NCBI RefSeq assembly: GCF_024623455.1
Contig: NZ_JANIPJ010000026.1
Location: 19,558 to 83,557 of the forward strand
DNA: 64,000 nt
DNA from: Paenibacillus soyae
GTDB taxonomy: Bacteria > Bacillota > Bacilli > Paenibacillales > Paenibacillaceae
Reading direction: 5' to 3'
Positions 8,240 to 16,766 of the stretch are shown in pieces (positions within the stretch are counted from its first letter, which is position 1; each line of letters begins with the position of its first letter). Below the pieces are notes generated by a model. That model had not been told where the DNA came from, did not search any database, and saw only the letters and a list, made by a program, of their open reading frames with translations. The translations under genes and the position numbers were made by a program.

Positions 8240-8596
8240 CTAGCCTTGCGTCACTTTGTCCGGATTGTACTTGGCTTTATGCTTGTTGGCGATGTATGTC
8301 TCGTATAGTTCCCGCTCTACGGGATCCTCTACGAGGCAAACCTCGATCTTCGCGACTTCGTCCCGATGATTCTTCATAGGAGAGACGGTGTCTTCGAAAT
8401 GCTTCTTGATCCGCTGGCGAAGCTTGCGGGCTTTCCCCACGAACAGCAACTCGTCCTTGTCGTTGTAGAACATGAAGATGCCGCCGCGCTCACGCGTAAT
8501 CAGATGGAAATCCGTAAAGCCGTAAATATGGCTAAGCTGCGGATTCTCCTGCTTCAGTATGGTTACATCAGGCGTTGGAATGGTAATAAGTATCAC
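8240..8596 (-). CDS. GIY-YIG nuclease-domain protein
   Basis: 118 residues starting at a GTG. The core GGIFMFYNDKDELLFVGKARKLRQRIKKHF is the GIY-YIG fold as found in UvrC N-termini, with variant first and second motifs (GIF and FVG), and ERELYETYIANKHKAKYNP gives the C-terminal part with the metal-ligand Glu. Stand-alone small GIY-YIG proteins of this type are common in Bacillota and their cellular role is not established. The Tyr-to-Phe changes in the GIY and YVG motifs could lower activity. Confidence 0.85.
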   Translation of the reverse strand: MILITIPTPDVTILKQENPQLSHIYGFTDFHLITRERGGIFMFYNDKDELLFVGKARKLRQRIKKHFEDTVSPMKNHRDEVAKIEVCLVEDPVERELYETYIANKHKAKYNPDKVTQG

Positions 8597-8658
8597 GTGT
8601 CATTGTCACTTCCTCTATCCGTTTAGGCTTCCATCGTACCACACTCGCATCACGGCAT

Positions 8659-10056
8659 CTAGACGCTCATGATCGCTAAATAAACAAGCAGCGCCACGCC
8701 CATCCAGGCTGCGAATTTATAATTCGGCCGCGCAAGCTCATAGACCGACTTCCGGTACAGACCTGCCAGCAGGTTATTCACGGCCGAGGACGGCGATATG
8801 CCGTTCGACAGGCACCAGCTGCCGAGCAGCAGCACCGCGACTTCGTTCGCGCTCATCTGTACCGCCGCGGGCTCGATGCCGGTTGCCAGGATCGTGACAA
8901 GCACGATTGGATGAAGGCCGACGATCGACGTTACCATCACCATCACAATCGTTAAGATCGAGAAGGATAGCGCGACCGGCAAGGGGATCCATTCCAGCAG
9001 AACCGGCACGTAATCGCCAAAGCCTACTATGCCGATCGATCCGCTGAAGAAGCCCGCCGCCAGGAACAGCGTCATCTCCTTCTTGAGCGCCGGCAGCGTC
9101 ACGGACAGATGATTCGCCAATCCTTGGCGATAGGTTGCCATTGCCCTTTTGCCGAGGCACCATATCAGCGGATACACAACAGCCGCCAAGCATGTAAGAA
9201 GCACCATGGGCAGCTCCATCATCCGTTCCAGCACAAGGATGACGACAATCGCCCCGATCAAATAGACCGCGAGCCCCGCCGGGAAGACGGACCTCTCGCC
9301 ACTGCCCGCCGCGGGATCGGTCCGGCTAACGATGTGCTTCTCCTCTTCCTGTGCCTCCGCACCGCCCGCTTTGCGCAATTCCTTGAAATCCACCGCAATG
9401 CTGACCAGCAAACTGACCACTGCGAGTCCAAGCATATAGGGCAGAATGGCCGTCCACTCGACGGACAGCGAAGAGAGCACAACGGCCATAGCGGCAAAAT
9501 AAGGCGACCACAGAATCGCTCCCGCAAATCCGCGATTCAGCGCATTGGCAAGCAGCAGAGCCATGCCCGGGTGCGCCTTGGCGAACACCATGTGATACAC
9601 GACGGGAATGGAGCCGACATTTAGAAAGACGCCCATGATCTGCGTCAACAGTTGCGTCCCGCCGAACAGAACGAACCGGCTGCGCAGCCTGGTTTCGTAG
9701 AACCGCTTCAAGGCGTCCATATACGCGGGCAGACGAACCGGAATGCCGAATAACGGGGCGAAGACGAACAACGTGACGAGCGTGACGTTGACGCTGGCCG
9801 CATCGAACCAGTAGCCCGCTTCCGCCCTCTGAACCAGAAGCAGCAGCACCCCTACAGTCATGAAAGCAACCGTCAGCCACAGCGTCAGTCCTCTGAGATG
9901 CCGCAGGAACAAGGCGATCGCGGCGAATACCAAGCAGCCGAGCACCGCTGTCAGCGGCTGCCAATGCGTGAGCTGCAGAACGATAAACACGGCGGCCATC
10001 GAGAAGATGACCGCCAGCTCTAGATTCGCTTTTATATTCGAAGCTGCCTTCAACAT
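8659..10056 (-). CDS. Multi-pass membrane permease, ion-transporter-superfamily-like
   Basis: 465 residues and roughly eleven to twelve hydrophobic helices, with a polar loop at about residues 228-258. The repeated re-entrant-like segments NVGSIPVVYH/NALNRGFAGAILWSPYF and LSNGISPSSAVNNLLAG resemble dicarboxylate/anion permeases, but I cannot assign a substrate. Its ATG shares one base with the stop of the dioxygenase gene (TAATG), so the two are coupled. It ends an operon that begins with an esterase and a ring-cleavage dioxygenase, and could move an aromatic acid or its product; that is inference from context. Confidence 0.8.
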   Translation of the reverse strand: MLKAASNIKANLELAVIFSMAAVFIVLQLTHWQPLTAVLGCLVFAAIALFLRHLRGLTLWLTVAFMTVGVLLLLVQRAEAGYWFDAASVNVTLVTLFVFAPLFGIPVRLPAYMDALKRFYETRLRSRFVLFGGTQLLTQIMGVFLNVGSIPVVYHMVFAKAHPGMALLLANALNRGFAGAILWSPYFAAMAVVLSSLSVEWTAILPYMLGLAVVSLLVSIAVDFKELRKAGGAEAQEEEKHIVSRTDPAAGSGERSVFPAGLAVYLIGAIVVILVLERMMELPMVLLTCLAAVVYPLIWCLGKRAMATYRQGLANHLSVTLPALKKEMTLFLAAGFFSGSIGIVGFGDYVPVLLEWIPLPVALSFSILTIVMVMVTSIVGLHPIVLVTILATGIEPAAVQMSANEVAVLLLGSWCLSNGISPSSAVNNLLAGLYRKSVYELARPNYKFAAWMGVALLVYLAIMSV

Positions 10057-10826
10057 TAATTGAACTTCCAGCAGCTTAGGCTTAAATTGCCGTACTGATA
10101 GCTTCGGTGGAGCAGCTCCGCTTGGCGGTTCTTGTCTCCCGTCCCCATCGCGAGCAGCAGCGGGATAAAGTGTTCGTTCGTCGGCACCGCCTCTGCGGCA
10201 TAAGGGGCCTCTTCCCCGTAACGGAACAGCGCCTCCGTATCCCAGGCTTCCAGCTTCTCCTGCAGCCAGTTATCGAACGATGCGGCCCACTCGTCGATTC
10301 CTTCTCCCCGCCAGTTCAATCTTCGCAAATTATGAACGGTACCGCCGCTTCCGATAATGAGCACATCCTGCTCCCGGAGCTCGCCAAGCGCCTGGCCGAT
10401 TCGGTATTGCTGCTCATTCGTCAGGTATCGGTTGACGGACAACGCGACAACCGGAATGTCCGCGTCGGGATAGATCAGCTTCAGGACGGCCCATGCGCCA
10501 TGGTCCAACCCTCTCTCTTCGTCGAGCACGCTGTCTATGCCATGCTTGGCGAACAAGTCCGCCACTTGATTGCTAAGCGCCCGGTTACCCGGGGCCGGAT
10601 AGGTCATCTGATACAGCTCGTCCTGGAAGCCTCCGAAATCGTAAATCGTGCCGTACTTATCCGCCGCGCCGATCGATTGCGTCGACTGCTCATAATGCGC
10701 GGAGAACAACACGATCGCTTTCGGCTTTGGAGCGCTTGCCGCGAATTTTTTCAATAAGTCCGTATACTCGTTATTCTCTAATACAAGCGATGGCGCGCCA
10801 TGCGCGAAAAAATAGGATGGCATCAT
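10056..10826 (-). CDS. Class III extradiol dioxygenase-like protein (DODA/YgiD family)
   Basis: 256 residues with the metal-binding His set of the LigB-type superfamily in its DODA/YgiD order: FAHGAPSL, VLFSAHYE, GLDHGAWAVL, GSGGTVHN and TNEHFIPLL. Family members open catecholic rings such as DOPA using Fe(II) or Zn. Seven bases separate it from the upstream esterase and the next gene overlaps its stop, so it is the middle gene of a three-gene operon. Confidence 0.92.
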   Translation of the reverse strand: MMPSYFFAHGAPSLVLENNEYTDLLKKFAASAPKPKAIVLFSAHYEQSTQSIGAADKYGTIYDFGGFQDELYQMTYPAPGNRALSNQVADLFAKHGIDSVLDEERGLDHGAWAVLKLIYPDADIPVVALSVNRYLTNEQQYRIGQALGELREQDVLIIGSGGTVHNLRRLNWRGEGIDEWAASFDNWLQEKLEAWDTEALFRYGEEAPYAAEAVPTNEHFIPLLLAMGTGDKNRQAELLHRSYQYGNLSLSCWKFN

Positions 10827-10833
10827 TTATCAT

Positions 10834-11496
10834 TCACTCCTTGTTGGAAGTTATTCCGGCATCCTGCCGCAGCCAATTCGCGAAATCCTTCTGGTTCTCT
10901 CCGGAGACGCCGTGGTCGGTCTCGTAGATATTGAACATCAGGCTTCGCGGCGACAAAGTCTCCAGATAAGCGGCCGTCTCATGGCCGATTCGAATCGGGA
11001 ATACGGTATCGAATTGTCCGTGGGAGACGAACATCGCCACCTGGCTGACGTCCTTCAAATCGTATTCCGTTTTGACAAAGCCGGGCACGTAACCGTTCAA
11101 AGCCACGATCCCTCTCAGCTGATCCCCCATGGTAAGCGCCAGCGTCATCGACAGAATCGCTCCTTGACTGAAGCCGAGCACATAGCGTTTGGCCGGATCA
11201 ATCGGGTACCTGTCCGTTGCATAGCGGATGAAGGCATCCAGCTGTCCGACCGCATCGTCGAACATGGCTCTAACGGGGTTGCCAAGACTGATCAAATCAT
11301 AATATTGGTAGCCGTTGCCTAATCTAAGATTACCGCGAATACCGACAATAATAAACTCCTCGTTCAGAGGCGCAGCCAGATTCAGCATGTTTTGCTCGTT
11401 CGAGCCTTTGCCATGGAGCATGAAGACGACCGGGTATTTCTTCTCCGGGTCCATATGAGGCGGATATTGAATGTCGTACTGATAGGCTGGGTGCAT
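10834..11496 (-). CDS. Phospholipase/carboxylesterase-like alpha/beta hydrolase
   Basis: 220 residues from ATG 11496, which follows AGGAGCTGATCGT; the longer open frame upstream reads through the promoter. Features: FMLHGKGSNEQNM oxyanion region, GFSQGA nucleophile elbow, SHGQFDTVFP with the likely catalytic Asp, and TDHGV with the His. The pairing of such an esterase with a ring-cleaving dioxygenase recalls the quinone/catechol-responsive mhq operons of B. subtilis. Direct AT-rich repeats (TTAGTATT) in 11,510-11,565 may be operator sites. Confidence 0.87.
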   Translation of the reverse strand: MHPAYQYDIQYPPHMDPEKKYPVVFMLHGKGSNEQNMLNLAAPLNEEFIIVGIRGNLRLGNGYQYYDLISLGNPVRAMFDDAVGQLDAFIRYATDRYPIDPAKRYVLGFSQGAILSMTLALTMGDQLRGIVALNGYVPGFVKTEYDLKDVSQVAMFVSHGQFDTVFPIRIGHETAAYLETLSPRSLMFNIYETDHGVSGENQKDFANWLRQDAGITSNKE

Positions 11497-11641
11497 ACGA
11501 TCAGCTCCTATATATATTACTAATACTAAATTTACTTTTGTAACACTTATATTAAATACTAACGGGTAGCCTGTCAATAGATATATTGCTATTATGAATG
11601 TATGTTGCGTATGACAAATATTTCGTTAAGGTGGATTCCTT

Positions 11642-12193
11642 ATGAACATTGGCTCTTCGATCCGAGCGATCCGTAAGCGCAAAAACGTCACCATCATGCA
11701 AATTTGCGAGGAAACCGGCTTATCCCAAGGCTTCATGAGCCAGGTCGAAAACAATAAAACCTCGCCTTCCATCGCCACGCTGGAGAGCATCGCCAAGGCG
11801 CTTAAGGTGCCATTGGCGTATTTGCTTCTTCGCCAGGAAGAACGGATGCAGATCGTCCGCAAGGACGAGCGGCGGATCAGCAAAAGCGGTGTCGAGCGTT
11901 TGAAGGTCGAGCATCTCGGCTCCACGCCGAACGTCAGAATGATGATCGTCGAAATCCCGCCCGGCGCTTCGACGGGCGACGCTCCCCATGCGCATGAAGG
12001 CGAAGAGGTTCATCTGGTGCTCCAGGGGAAAATTTATGCCGAGCAAGGGGAAGACAACGCCGAATTCGGGGAAGGCGACTCGTTCAGCTGGAACGCCTGC
12101 GTCCCCCATCTCGTGAAGAACATAAGCCAGGAGACGGCCATCGTCCTCATCTCGGTCTATACGGAGAAAGAACAATCGAACCCCTATTTGTAG
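11642..12193 (+). CDS. XRE-family regulator with cupin sensor domain
   Basis: 183 residues. An N-terminal helix-turn-helix (IGSSIRAIRKRKNVTIMQICEETGLSQGFMSQVENNKTSPSIATLESIAKAL) is joined to a C-terminal cupin (PHAHEGEEVHLVLQGKIYAEQGEDNAEFGEGDSFSWNACVPH). This is the PuuR/YdcN layout, in which a small ligand in the barrel sets DNA binding. It is divergent from the esterase/dioxygenase operon across about 145 bases, so it is a candidate regulator of that operon. Confidence 0.9.
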   Translation: MNIGSSIRAIRKRKNVTIMQICEETGLSQGFMSQVENNKTSPSIATLESIAKALKVPLAYLLLRQEERMQIVRKDERRISKSGVERLKVEHLGSTPNVRMMIVEIPPGASTGDAPHAHEGEEVHLVLQGKIYAEQGEDNAEFGEGDSFSWNACVPHLVKNISQETAIVLISVYTEKEQSNPYL

Positions 12194-12216
12194 CGCCCAG
12201 TGCCTACACCAAACGA

Positions 12217-12264
12217 AAAAGACAGCTCCAGGACGCAAACCTCGCGACTGGGGCTGTCTTTCGT
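12217..12264. terminator. Bidirectional terminator hairpin
   Basis: An AAAGACAGC...GCTGTCTTT stem (with CC/GG continuation) sits between convergent genes ending at 12193 (+) and 12316 (-), with A runs on the left and T on the right. Confidence 0.8.
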
Positions 12265-12315
12265 TATAAAGCCACCCGATTAGGCGGCTGTACTATGGCT
12301 GTGGTATGGATCGTA

Positions 12316-12777
12316 TTAACTGACCAGTCTTCTCCAGGCCGGATATTCTTCCAAATAACCATGCTCGCTGAGCTCCCTCAGCGCCTTGCGGACATTCTGC
12401 TCGTCGTCGCCGGATTCTCCCGTCATCTCGAGAAGCGTCTGCATGTCGATCGTCGGATGCTCCTTGCAGAAATGCAGGAGCCCCTTGGCCGCCCAGGACA
12501 GACGATCATCCCGGAAATCGCCGACCATCCGGCGGTACAGCTTGTTTGGCAATATTTTGACTTCGACCAGCTTCTGCAAGGCTTTTATCGTCTGCTTCTC
12601 CGTCATGCGGCCCAGCTTGGACACCTCCGACACCTCGGGTGCTTCGGTTTCGGAGGTCAGCTGCCCCCTTAGCACGATATACACCATTTGCGAATAGATA
12701 TCCAACCCCGGGTGGTGAAAAATATCTTCGGAAATGGTGATCATGCGCGCCTGATCGTTTGGTGGTACGTTCGGCAT
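12316..12777 (-). CDS. Helix-turn-helix protein of the ParM operon
   Basis: 153 residues from ATG 12777 (MPNVPPNDQ), behind GGAGAGGGGAA. The longer frame to 13002 overlaps the upstream gene in another phase and is rejected. A winged-helix-like region DIYSQMVYIVLRGQLTSETEAPEVSEVSKLGRMTEKQTIKALQKLVEVKIL resembles phage or plasmid replication-type HTH proteins, and a second repeat-like unit LLHFCKEHPTIDMQTLLEMTGESGDDEQNVRKALRELSEHGYLEE follows. So it looks like two HTH-like halves. It is the third gene after the ParM-like and ParR-like genes; a role in segregation or replication is inferred from context only. Confidence 0.72.
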   Translation of the reverse strand: MPNVPPNDQARMITISEDIFHHPGLDIYSQMVYIVLRGQLTSETEAPEVSEVSKLGRMTEKQTIKALQKLVEVKILPNKLYRRMVGDFRDDRLSWAAKGLLHFCKEHPTIDMQTLLEMTGESGDDEQNVRKALRELSEHGYLEEYPAWRRLVS

Positions 12778-12842
12778 ACGCGATTCCCCTCTCCTATTGG
12801 CCCGGATCGCTCCGGGCTTACATCGTTTCGTTGCGCTTCCGG

Positions 12843-13223
12843 TCAACCAAGCAGCTTGCCCGCATTCCGCGTCGCCTGCCGGATAATATCCTCCGGGCTG
12901 AACGGCTTCGGAGGCTCCGGCGCGAAGTCGGGGGCGGATGGCTCCGGCTCGGGAGCTTCTTCCATGGCTGCGGCGGCAGACTCGTCGATCCATGCGTCCC
13001 AAGGCGCGGAGCCGGCTTCCGAGTCAAACCCTTCTGCCGCTGCCGCTGCCGCCTTCCGCCCAAGGATATGTTCATTCAGAATATCCATAATGCCCTGACT
13101 GAAGACGCCTTCCGCCTTGAGCCTGTTCAAATAACGAATGACCTCAGGCGGCGTATCCGACGGGATGTACAGCGTCACATCCTTGCCGGGCGCCACCATG
13201 ACCATCTGGCGACGTTTCTTCAA
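12843..13223 (-). CDS. Candidate ParR-like partner of the ParM homologue
   Basis: 126 residues if translation starts at TTG 13223, which overlaps the ParM stop (TTGA); GTCATGG at about 13205 offers an internal ATG. The first 55 residues are basic with a predicted strand and helices (KDVTLYIPSDTPPEVIRYLNRLKAEGVFSQGIMDILNEHILG). This is reminiscent of ribbon-helix-helix DNA-binding ParR proteins. The rest is an Ala/Glu/Pro-rich acidic linker and a short C-terminal helix (SPEDIIRQATRNAGKLLG) that could contact the filament. Assignment rests on position, coupling and architecture, not on clear sequence identity. Confidence 0.65.
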   Translation of the reverse strand: MKKRRQMVMVAPGKDVTLYIPSDTPPEVIRYLNRLKAEGVFSQGIMDILNEHILGRKAAAAAAEGFDSEAGSAPWDAWIDESAAAAMEEAPEPEPSAPDFAPEPPKPFSPEDIIRQATRNAGKLLG

Positions 13224-14419
13224 TCCTTACCGCTCCCGTCGAGATTCTCGGGCGGCGCCGCTTCTTCCACGTCGGCCGCAGCCTCCGAGCCCGCTCCAAG
13301 CGCGTGGGACAACAGGAAGAAGGTTCCCCGGACATTGCGGAACTGGCTGTAATCCGAGTTGTCGAAGCGAAGCGGCAAGCCAAGCTCCGCGTTCAATCTC
13401 TCGATCCACGGCTGCAGCACGACGGAGCCTCCGCCGATGAACCAGAACTCTCCCGCGTAACGGGCATGCTTCCACGCGTTGCGGGCGTACTTCAGCACCT
13501 TCTCCGCGAGAATCCGCATATGGCGGTTTACGAGCTCGGTCATATCGAACGCGACCTTGCCTTCGGCGTAAATCGCGTATTCTTTATTCACCAGCATGAG
13601 CGTAAGCTCCGCCGTGCTGGAGATGAGCTCCTCGCCCTGCGCGTTCACTTCGTTCCGGATGTTCTCCAGCGCGTTATTCAGGTAGATCTTCGCGCCGGTC
13701 GAGAGACGCTGGTCCAGATCGAGTCCCGGCCGGAAGAAGGCGATATCCATATCCACGCCGCCGACGTCGGCGATGCCGAACCCTTTGGCCGCGAGATGCG
13801 CCTTGGAGGACGCCTCCATATCGTAAACGCCGGAGACGTCGTCGATGCTTATATCGGTCGGCAGCACCATCTCCATCTCCACCGTCACGCCTTTGAAGAC
13901 CGGCGTCGTGACGAACGAGACGGTGTGGATGCCCGACATGATCTTCTCCGCGTATTCTTCGCGGAACTTCGCGATTTCCTGAATCGGCAGGCCTGTCCCA
14001 AGATTAACCTTGGCCCGGATTCGCTTCTTGCCCCGCTTGATGTCATCCTCATGCTTCGACGCGATCGCGTAAGCCGCGGCCGTGAGCAGCGTCACCATCG
14101 TTTCCTGCCGCTGCGCTTTCTTCTGAACCGCCTTGTCGCCGATGATCTCGTGAACGATGCCTCCGTCGCCGATGGCCAGGTTGCCTACATAGACATGTCG
14201 GTACTGCTCCGTCTGGATCGCGGGCGAAGTAATCTGCACATCGAGAAAATCAAGCGGATCCCCTTGATCCATTAAGAAGTAGCGTTCGCCGAACGGCTGC
14301 GCGACCACATTCGGGAAAATGAAGGTGTTATTCAAATCATCGTAAATGCCTTTTATGTGACTGCTTCCATTATCGATTGCTAACGTGATGGTGGTGGCAA
14401 GACTTTCTTGTTTGGCCAT
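13220..14419 (-). CDS. parM: ParM/StbA-family actin-like ATPase
   Basis: 399 residues from ATG 14419, with GGGGGAG nine bases upstream; a TTG at 14437 is less likely. Actin-fold signatures: phosphate-1 loop TLAIDNGSSHIKG, phosphate-2 region FGIADVGGVDMDIAFFRPG, and the adenosine motif FWFIGGGSVVLQPWI near the C-terminus. ParM proteins form dynamic filaments that push plasmid copies apart through ParR bound to parC. Here it is apparently chromosomal (or on an integrated element), with a ParR-like gene overlapping downstream and a palindrome array upstream, matching the parC-parM-parR order. Confidence 0.9.
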   Translation of the reverse strand: MAKQESLATTITLAIDNGSSHIKGIYDDLNNTFIFPNVVAQPFGERYFLMDQGDPLDFLDVQITSPAIQTEQYRHVYVGNLAIGDGGIVHEIIGDKAVQKKAQRQETMVTLLTAAAYAIASKHEDDIKRGKKRIRAKVNLGTGLPIQEIAKFREEYAEKIMSGIHTVSFVTTPVFKGVTVEMEMVLPTDISIDDVSGVYDMEASSKAHLAAKGFGIADVGGVDMDIAFFRPGLDLDQRLSTGAKIYLNNALENIRNEVNAQGEELISSTAELTLMLVNKEYAIYAEGKVAFDMTELVNRHMRILAEKVLKYARNAWKHARYAGEFWFIGGGSVVLQPWIERLNAELGLPLRFDNSDYSQFRNVRGTFFLLSHALGAGSEAAADVEEAAPPENLDGSGKD

Positions 14420-14520
14420 ACTATCGATCTCCCCCAACCTACTTGATATATAAATAGTTTCGTAGATCAGGGCTTGTTTATGGGGAAAATTAGAAGATTT
14501 TCATAAATATATTTTCCATG

Positions 14521-14549
14521 ATAATGCGACAGCAACCGGCAAATAACAA
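14521..14549 (-). promoter_or_regulatory. Putative promoter of the parM operon
   Basis: On the minus strand TTGTTA (14544-14549), 17 bases, CATTAT (14521-14526), about 100 bases upstream of the parM start and just downstream of the palindrome array. Confidence 0.45.
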
Positions 14550-14599
14550 CCTGCCATTCTAGCCTGGATGGCGAAAAATACTTACTATCCTTTAAGATT

Positions 14600-14681
14600 T
14601 AAAGTTTAAACTTTACCCTTTAAACGTTAACGTTTAACCTTCGACTTTTAAGCTTTAAAGCTTACCGTTTAGGGTTTAAAC
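14600..14681. repeat. Array of evenly spaced palindromes, candidate parC/centromere-like site
   Basis: Three perfect palindromes, TAAAGTTTAAACTTTA (14600-14615), TTAAACGTTAACGTTTAA (14620-14637) and TAAGCTTTAAAGCTTA (14649-14664), plus GTTTAAAC (14674-14681). Their centres are 21, 28 and 21 bases apart. The tract is almost free of other sequence types and lies 180 bases upstream of the ParM-like gene, where parC sits in type II partition loci. Confidence 0.65.
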
Positions 14682-14739
14682 TTCCTTGCGACAGAACAGC
14701 TCGGAATTCCAAGCCCTCACTCACCCGATGAGACGGCGC

Positions 14740-14940
14740 TGTTTTGGAATAACGGCAATTTTACTGCTATTTCTACAGAAACTTCTTTATATCGCCAAAT
14801 AGCGGCAAAAAATACGGTTAATAGCTCCCTATTCAGGACTCGCCCTCATTTTCTAAGGATTTAGTGCCGTTTATGCCGCTATTTGAGCGGAAGCCTGTCG
14901 TTGTTTAGGAATAACTCCATTTATGCCGCTATTCCCCTAC
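14740..14940. repeat. Second cluster of GCCGCTATT-type palindromic repeats
   Basis: Repeated words GGAATAACGGC, AAATAGCGGC, TGCCGTTTATGCCGCTATT and CCATTTATGCCGCTATT occur in both orientations in this gene-free stretch. They match the elements after hxlB (6437-6650). This looks like a dispersed intergenic element. The remaining gap up to 15,010 holds no supportable gene. Confidence 0.55.
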
Positions 14941-15011
14941 AACTCCCAATGCCGCCGGAACAACTTCAAGCGTCATTCCCCTTCTCGGCGATGCATAACT
15001 ACACAATCAAC

Positions 15012-15044
15012 AAAAAAAACCGTTCCGCCTTACCGCGGAACGGT
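15012..15044 (-). terminator. Terminator of mqo
   Basis: Minus-strand hairpin ACCGTTCCGC/GCGGAACGGT followed by eight T residues, 11 bases after the mqo stop. Confidence 0.88.
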
Positions 15045-15054
15045 TTCTTCTCAT

Positions 15055-16554
15055 CTACTTCGCTCTCTGCAGCTCGCCTGCTAGACCGAGCGTACGAGCC
15101 GTCGACGTATGGATCTCGTGAATCAGCTCTGGATTCTGAAGCAGCTTCACCCCGTACGAAGGTATCATCTTCTTCAGCTTCGGCTCCCATTCCTTGATGT
15201 GCTGCGGGAAGCAGCGGTTAATGACCTCCAGCATGACGGATACGGCCGTCGAAGCGCCCGGAGAAGCGCCGAGCAGCGCGGCGATCGAGCCATCGGCGGC
15301 GCTGATGACTTCCGTGCCGAACTGCAGCGTGCCTCTGCCGGTCGGCGTATCCTTGATCACCTGTACGCGCTGACCCGCTACGACCAGATCCCAATCCTCG
15401 CTCTTGGCGTTCGGAATAAACTCCCGCAGCGCCTCCATCCGCTTCTCCTTGGACAACATGACCTGCTCGATCAGGTATTTGGTCAATCCCATTTCCTTGA
15501 CACCGGCCGATAGCATCGTGACGACATTATACGGTTTTACCGAGGTGATCAGGTCGAACATGGAGCCTGTTTTCAAGAACTTTGGCGAGAAGCCGGCGAA
15601 CGGCCCGAATAACAGCGATTTCTTGTTGTCGATATATCGCGTATCCAGATGCGGCACGGACATTGGCGGCGCGCCTACCGGAGCTTTGCCATACACTTTG
15701 GCGTGATGCTGCTCCGCTACTTCCGGATTGGTGCATACCATGAAGAGTCCGCTGACCGGGAAGCCGCCGATGCCTCTTCCTTCCGGAATGCCGGATTTCT
15801 GCAGCAGATGCAGGCTTCCGCCGCCGCTGCCGATGAACACAAACTTGGCCTTATGGCGCTCTACGACGCCCGAGTCGACATTCCGCACCTTCAGCTCCCA
15901 CGAGCCGTCGTTCGCGCGTCTCATATTGTCCACGCTGTGCTTGTAATTAATCTCTACGTTCTTGGTCTTCAAGTGATCGAACAGCATTCGCGTTAAAGCG
16001 CCGAAGTTGACGTCCGTACCCGTGTCGATCTTCGTGGCCGCGATCGGCTCCTTCGACGCGCGCTCGTTCATCATGAGCGGAATCCATTTCTTCAAGGTTG
16101 CCGGATCATCCGAAAATTCCATTCCCTCGAACAACGGATTGGCGGTCATCGCTTCGTAACGCTTCTTCAGATAGGCGACATTCTTCTCGCCGTGCACAAA
16201 GCTCATATGCGGCAGGGGCATAATAAAGTCCTGCGGGTTGCGGATCAGCTTGCTCTCCACCAGGTAAGACCAGAACTGCTTGGACACCTGGTACTCTTCA
16301 TTGACTTTAATCGCTTTGCTGATATCTATGGACCCGTCCGGTTTCTCGCTTGTGTAGTTAAGCTCGCATAACGCGGCATGCCCCGTCCCCGCGTTATTCC
16401 ATTCGTTCGAGCTTTCTTCACCGGCCTTCGACAGCTTCTCGAACACCCTGATTTTCCAATCGGGCGCCAATTCCTTCAGCAGAGCGCCCAGTGTCGCGCT
16501 CATGATGCCGGCGCCAATTAAGATGACGTCTGTGCTTGTTTGTTCGTTACTCAT
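15055..16554 (-). CDS. mqo: Malate:quinone oxidoreductase
   Basis: 499 residues, full family length. FAD-binding DVILIGAGIMSATLGALLKEL at the N-terminus, then the Mqo hallmarks SNEWNNAGTGHAALCELNYT, GTDVNFGALTRMLFDHL, VFIGSGGGSLHLLQKSGIPEGRGIGGFPVSG and TDTPTGRG-like DTPTGRGTLQFGTEV. It oxidises malate to oxaloacetate at the membrane and passes electrons to quinone, bypassing NAD-linked malate dehydrogenase in the TCA cycle. It is monocistronic with its own terminator. A TATTCTA/TAGAATA inverted repeat near 16,586-16,602 lies in the promoter area and could be an operator. Confidence 0.97.
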   Translation of the reverse strand: MSNEQTSTDVILIGAGIMSATLGALLKELAPDWKIRVFEKLSKAGEESSNEWNNAGTGHAALCELNYTSEKPDGSIDISKAIKVNEEYQVSKQFWSYLVESKLIRNPQDFIMPLPHMSFVHGEKNVAYLKKRYEAMTANPLFEGMEFSDDPATLKKWIPLMMNERASKEPIAATKIDTGTDVNFGALTRMLFDHLKTKNVEINYKHSVDNMRRANDGSWELKVRNVDSGVVERHKAKFVFIGSGGGSLHLLQKSGIPEGRGIGGFPVSGLFMVCTNPEVAEQHHAKVYGKAPVGAPPMSVPHLDTRYIDNKKSLLFGPFAGFSPKFLKTGSMFDLITSVKPYNVVTMLSAGVKEMGLTKYLIEQVMLSKEKRMEALREFIPNAKSEDWDLVVAGQRVQVIKDTPTGRGTLQFGTEVISAADGSIAALLGASPGASTAVSVMLEVINRCFPQHIKEWEPKLKKMIPSYGVKLLQNPELIHEIHTSTARTLGLAGELQRAK

Positions 16555-16703
16555 ATTAACCGTCCTTATTATAAATTGAGATATATTCTATTATAGAATA
16601 GTTGCACGGTTTTTAAAAACCGGTAAATTTCGCTCATAGCCCGCTGCTGCGCAAAAAGTCAGAAAACGTACACAACATGATAAAAAATAAAAATCAGGGC
16701 AAT

Positions 16704-16749
16704 AAAAAAAACCATCACCGCCCCTGCATATTTATTCATATGCGAGGGG
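16704..16749 (-). terminator. Terminator of the first MpsC gene
   Basis: Minus-strand stem CCCCTCGCATAT/ATATGCAGGGG with an 8-T run shortly after it, just downstream of the stop at 16767. Confidence 0.7.
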
Positions 16750-16766
16750 TTGGGCTTTGGTTTTCC

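Noticed and set aside
14600..14681. CRISPR array
   Set aside because: Units are palindromes of differing sequence with no repeat-spacer pattern; no cas genes.
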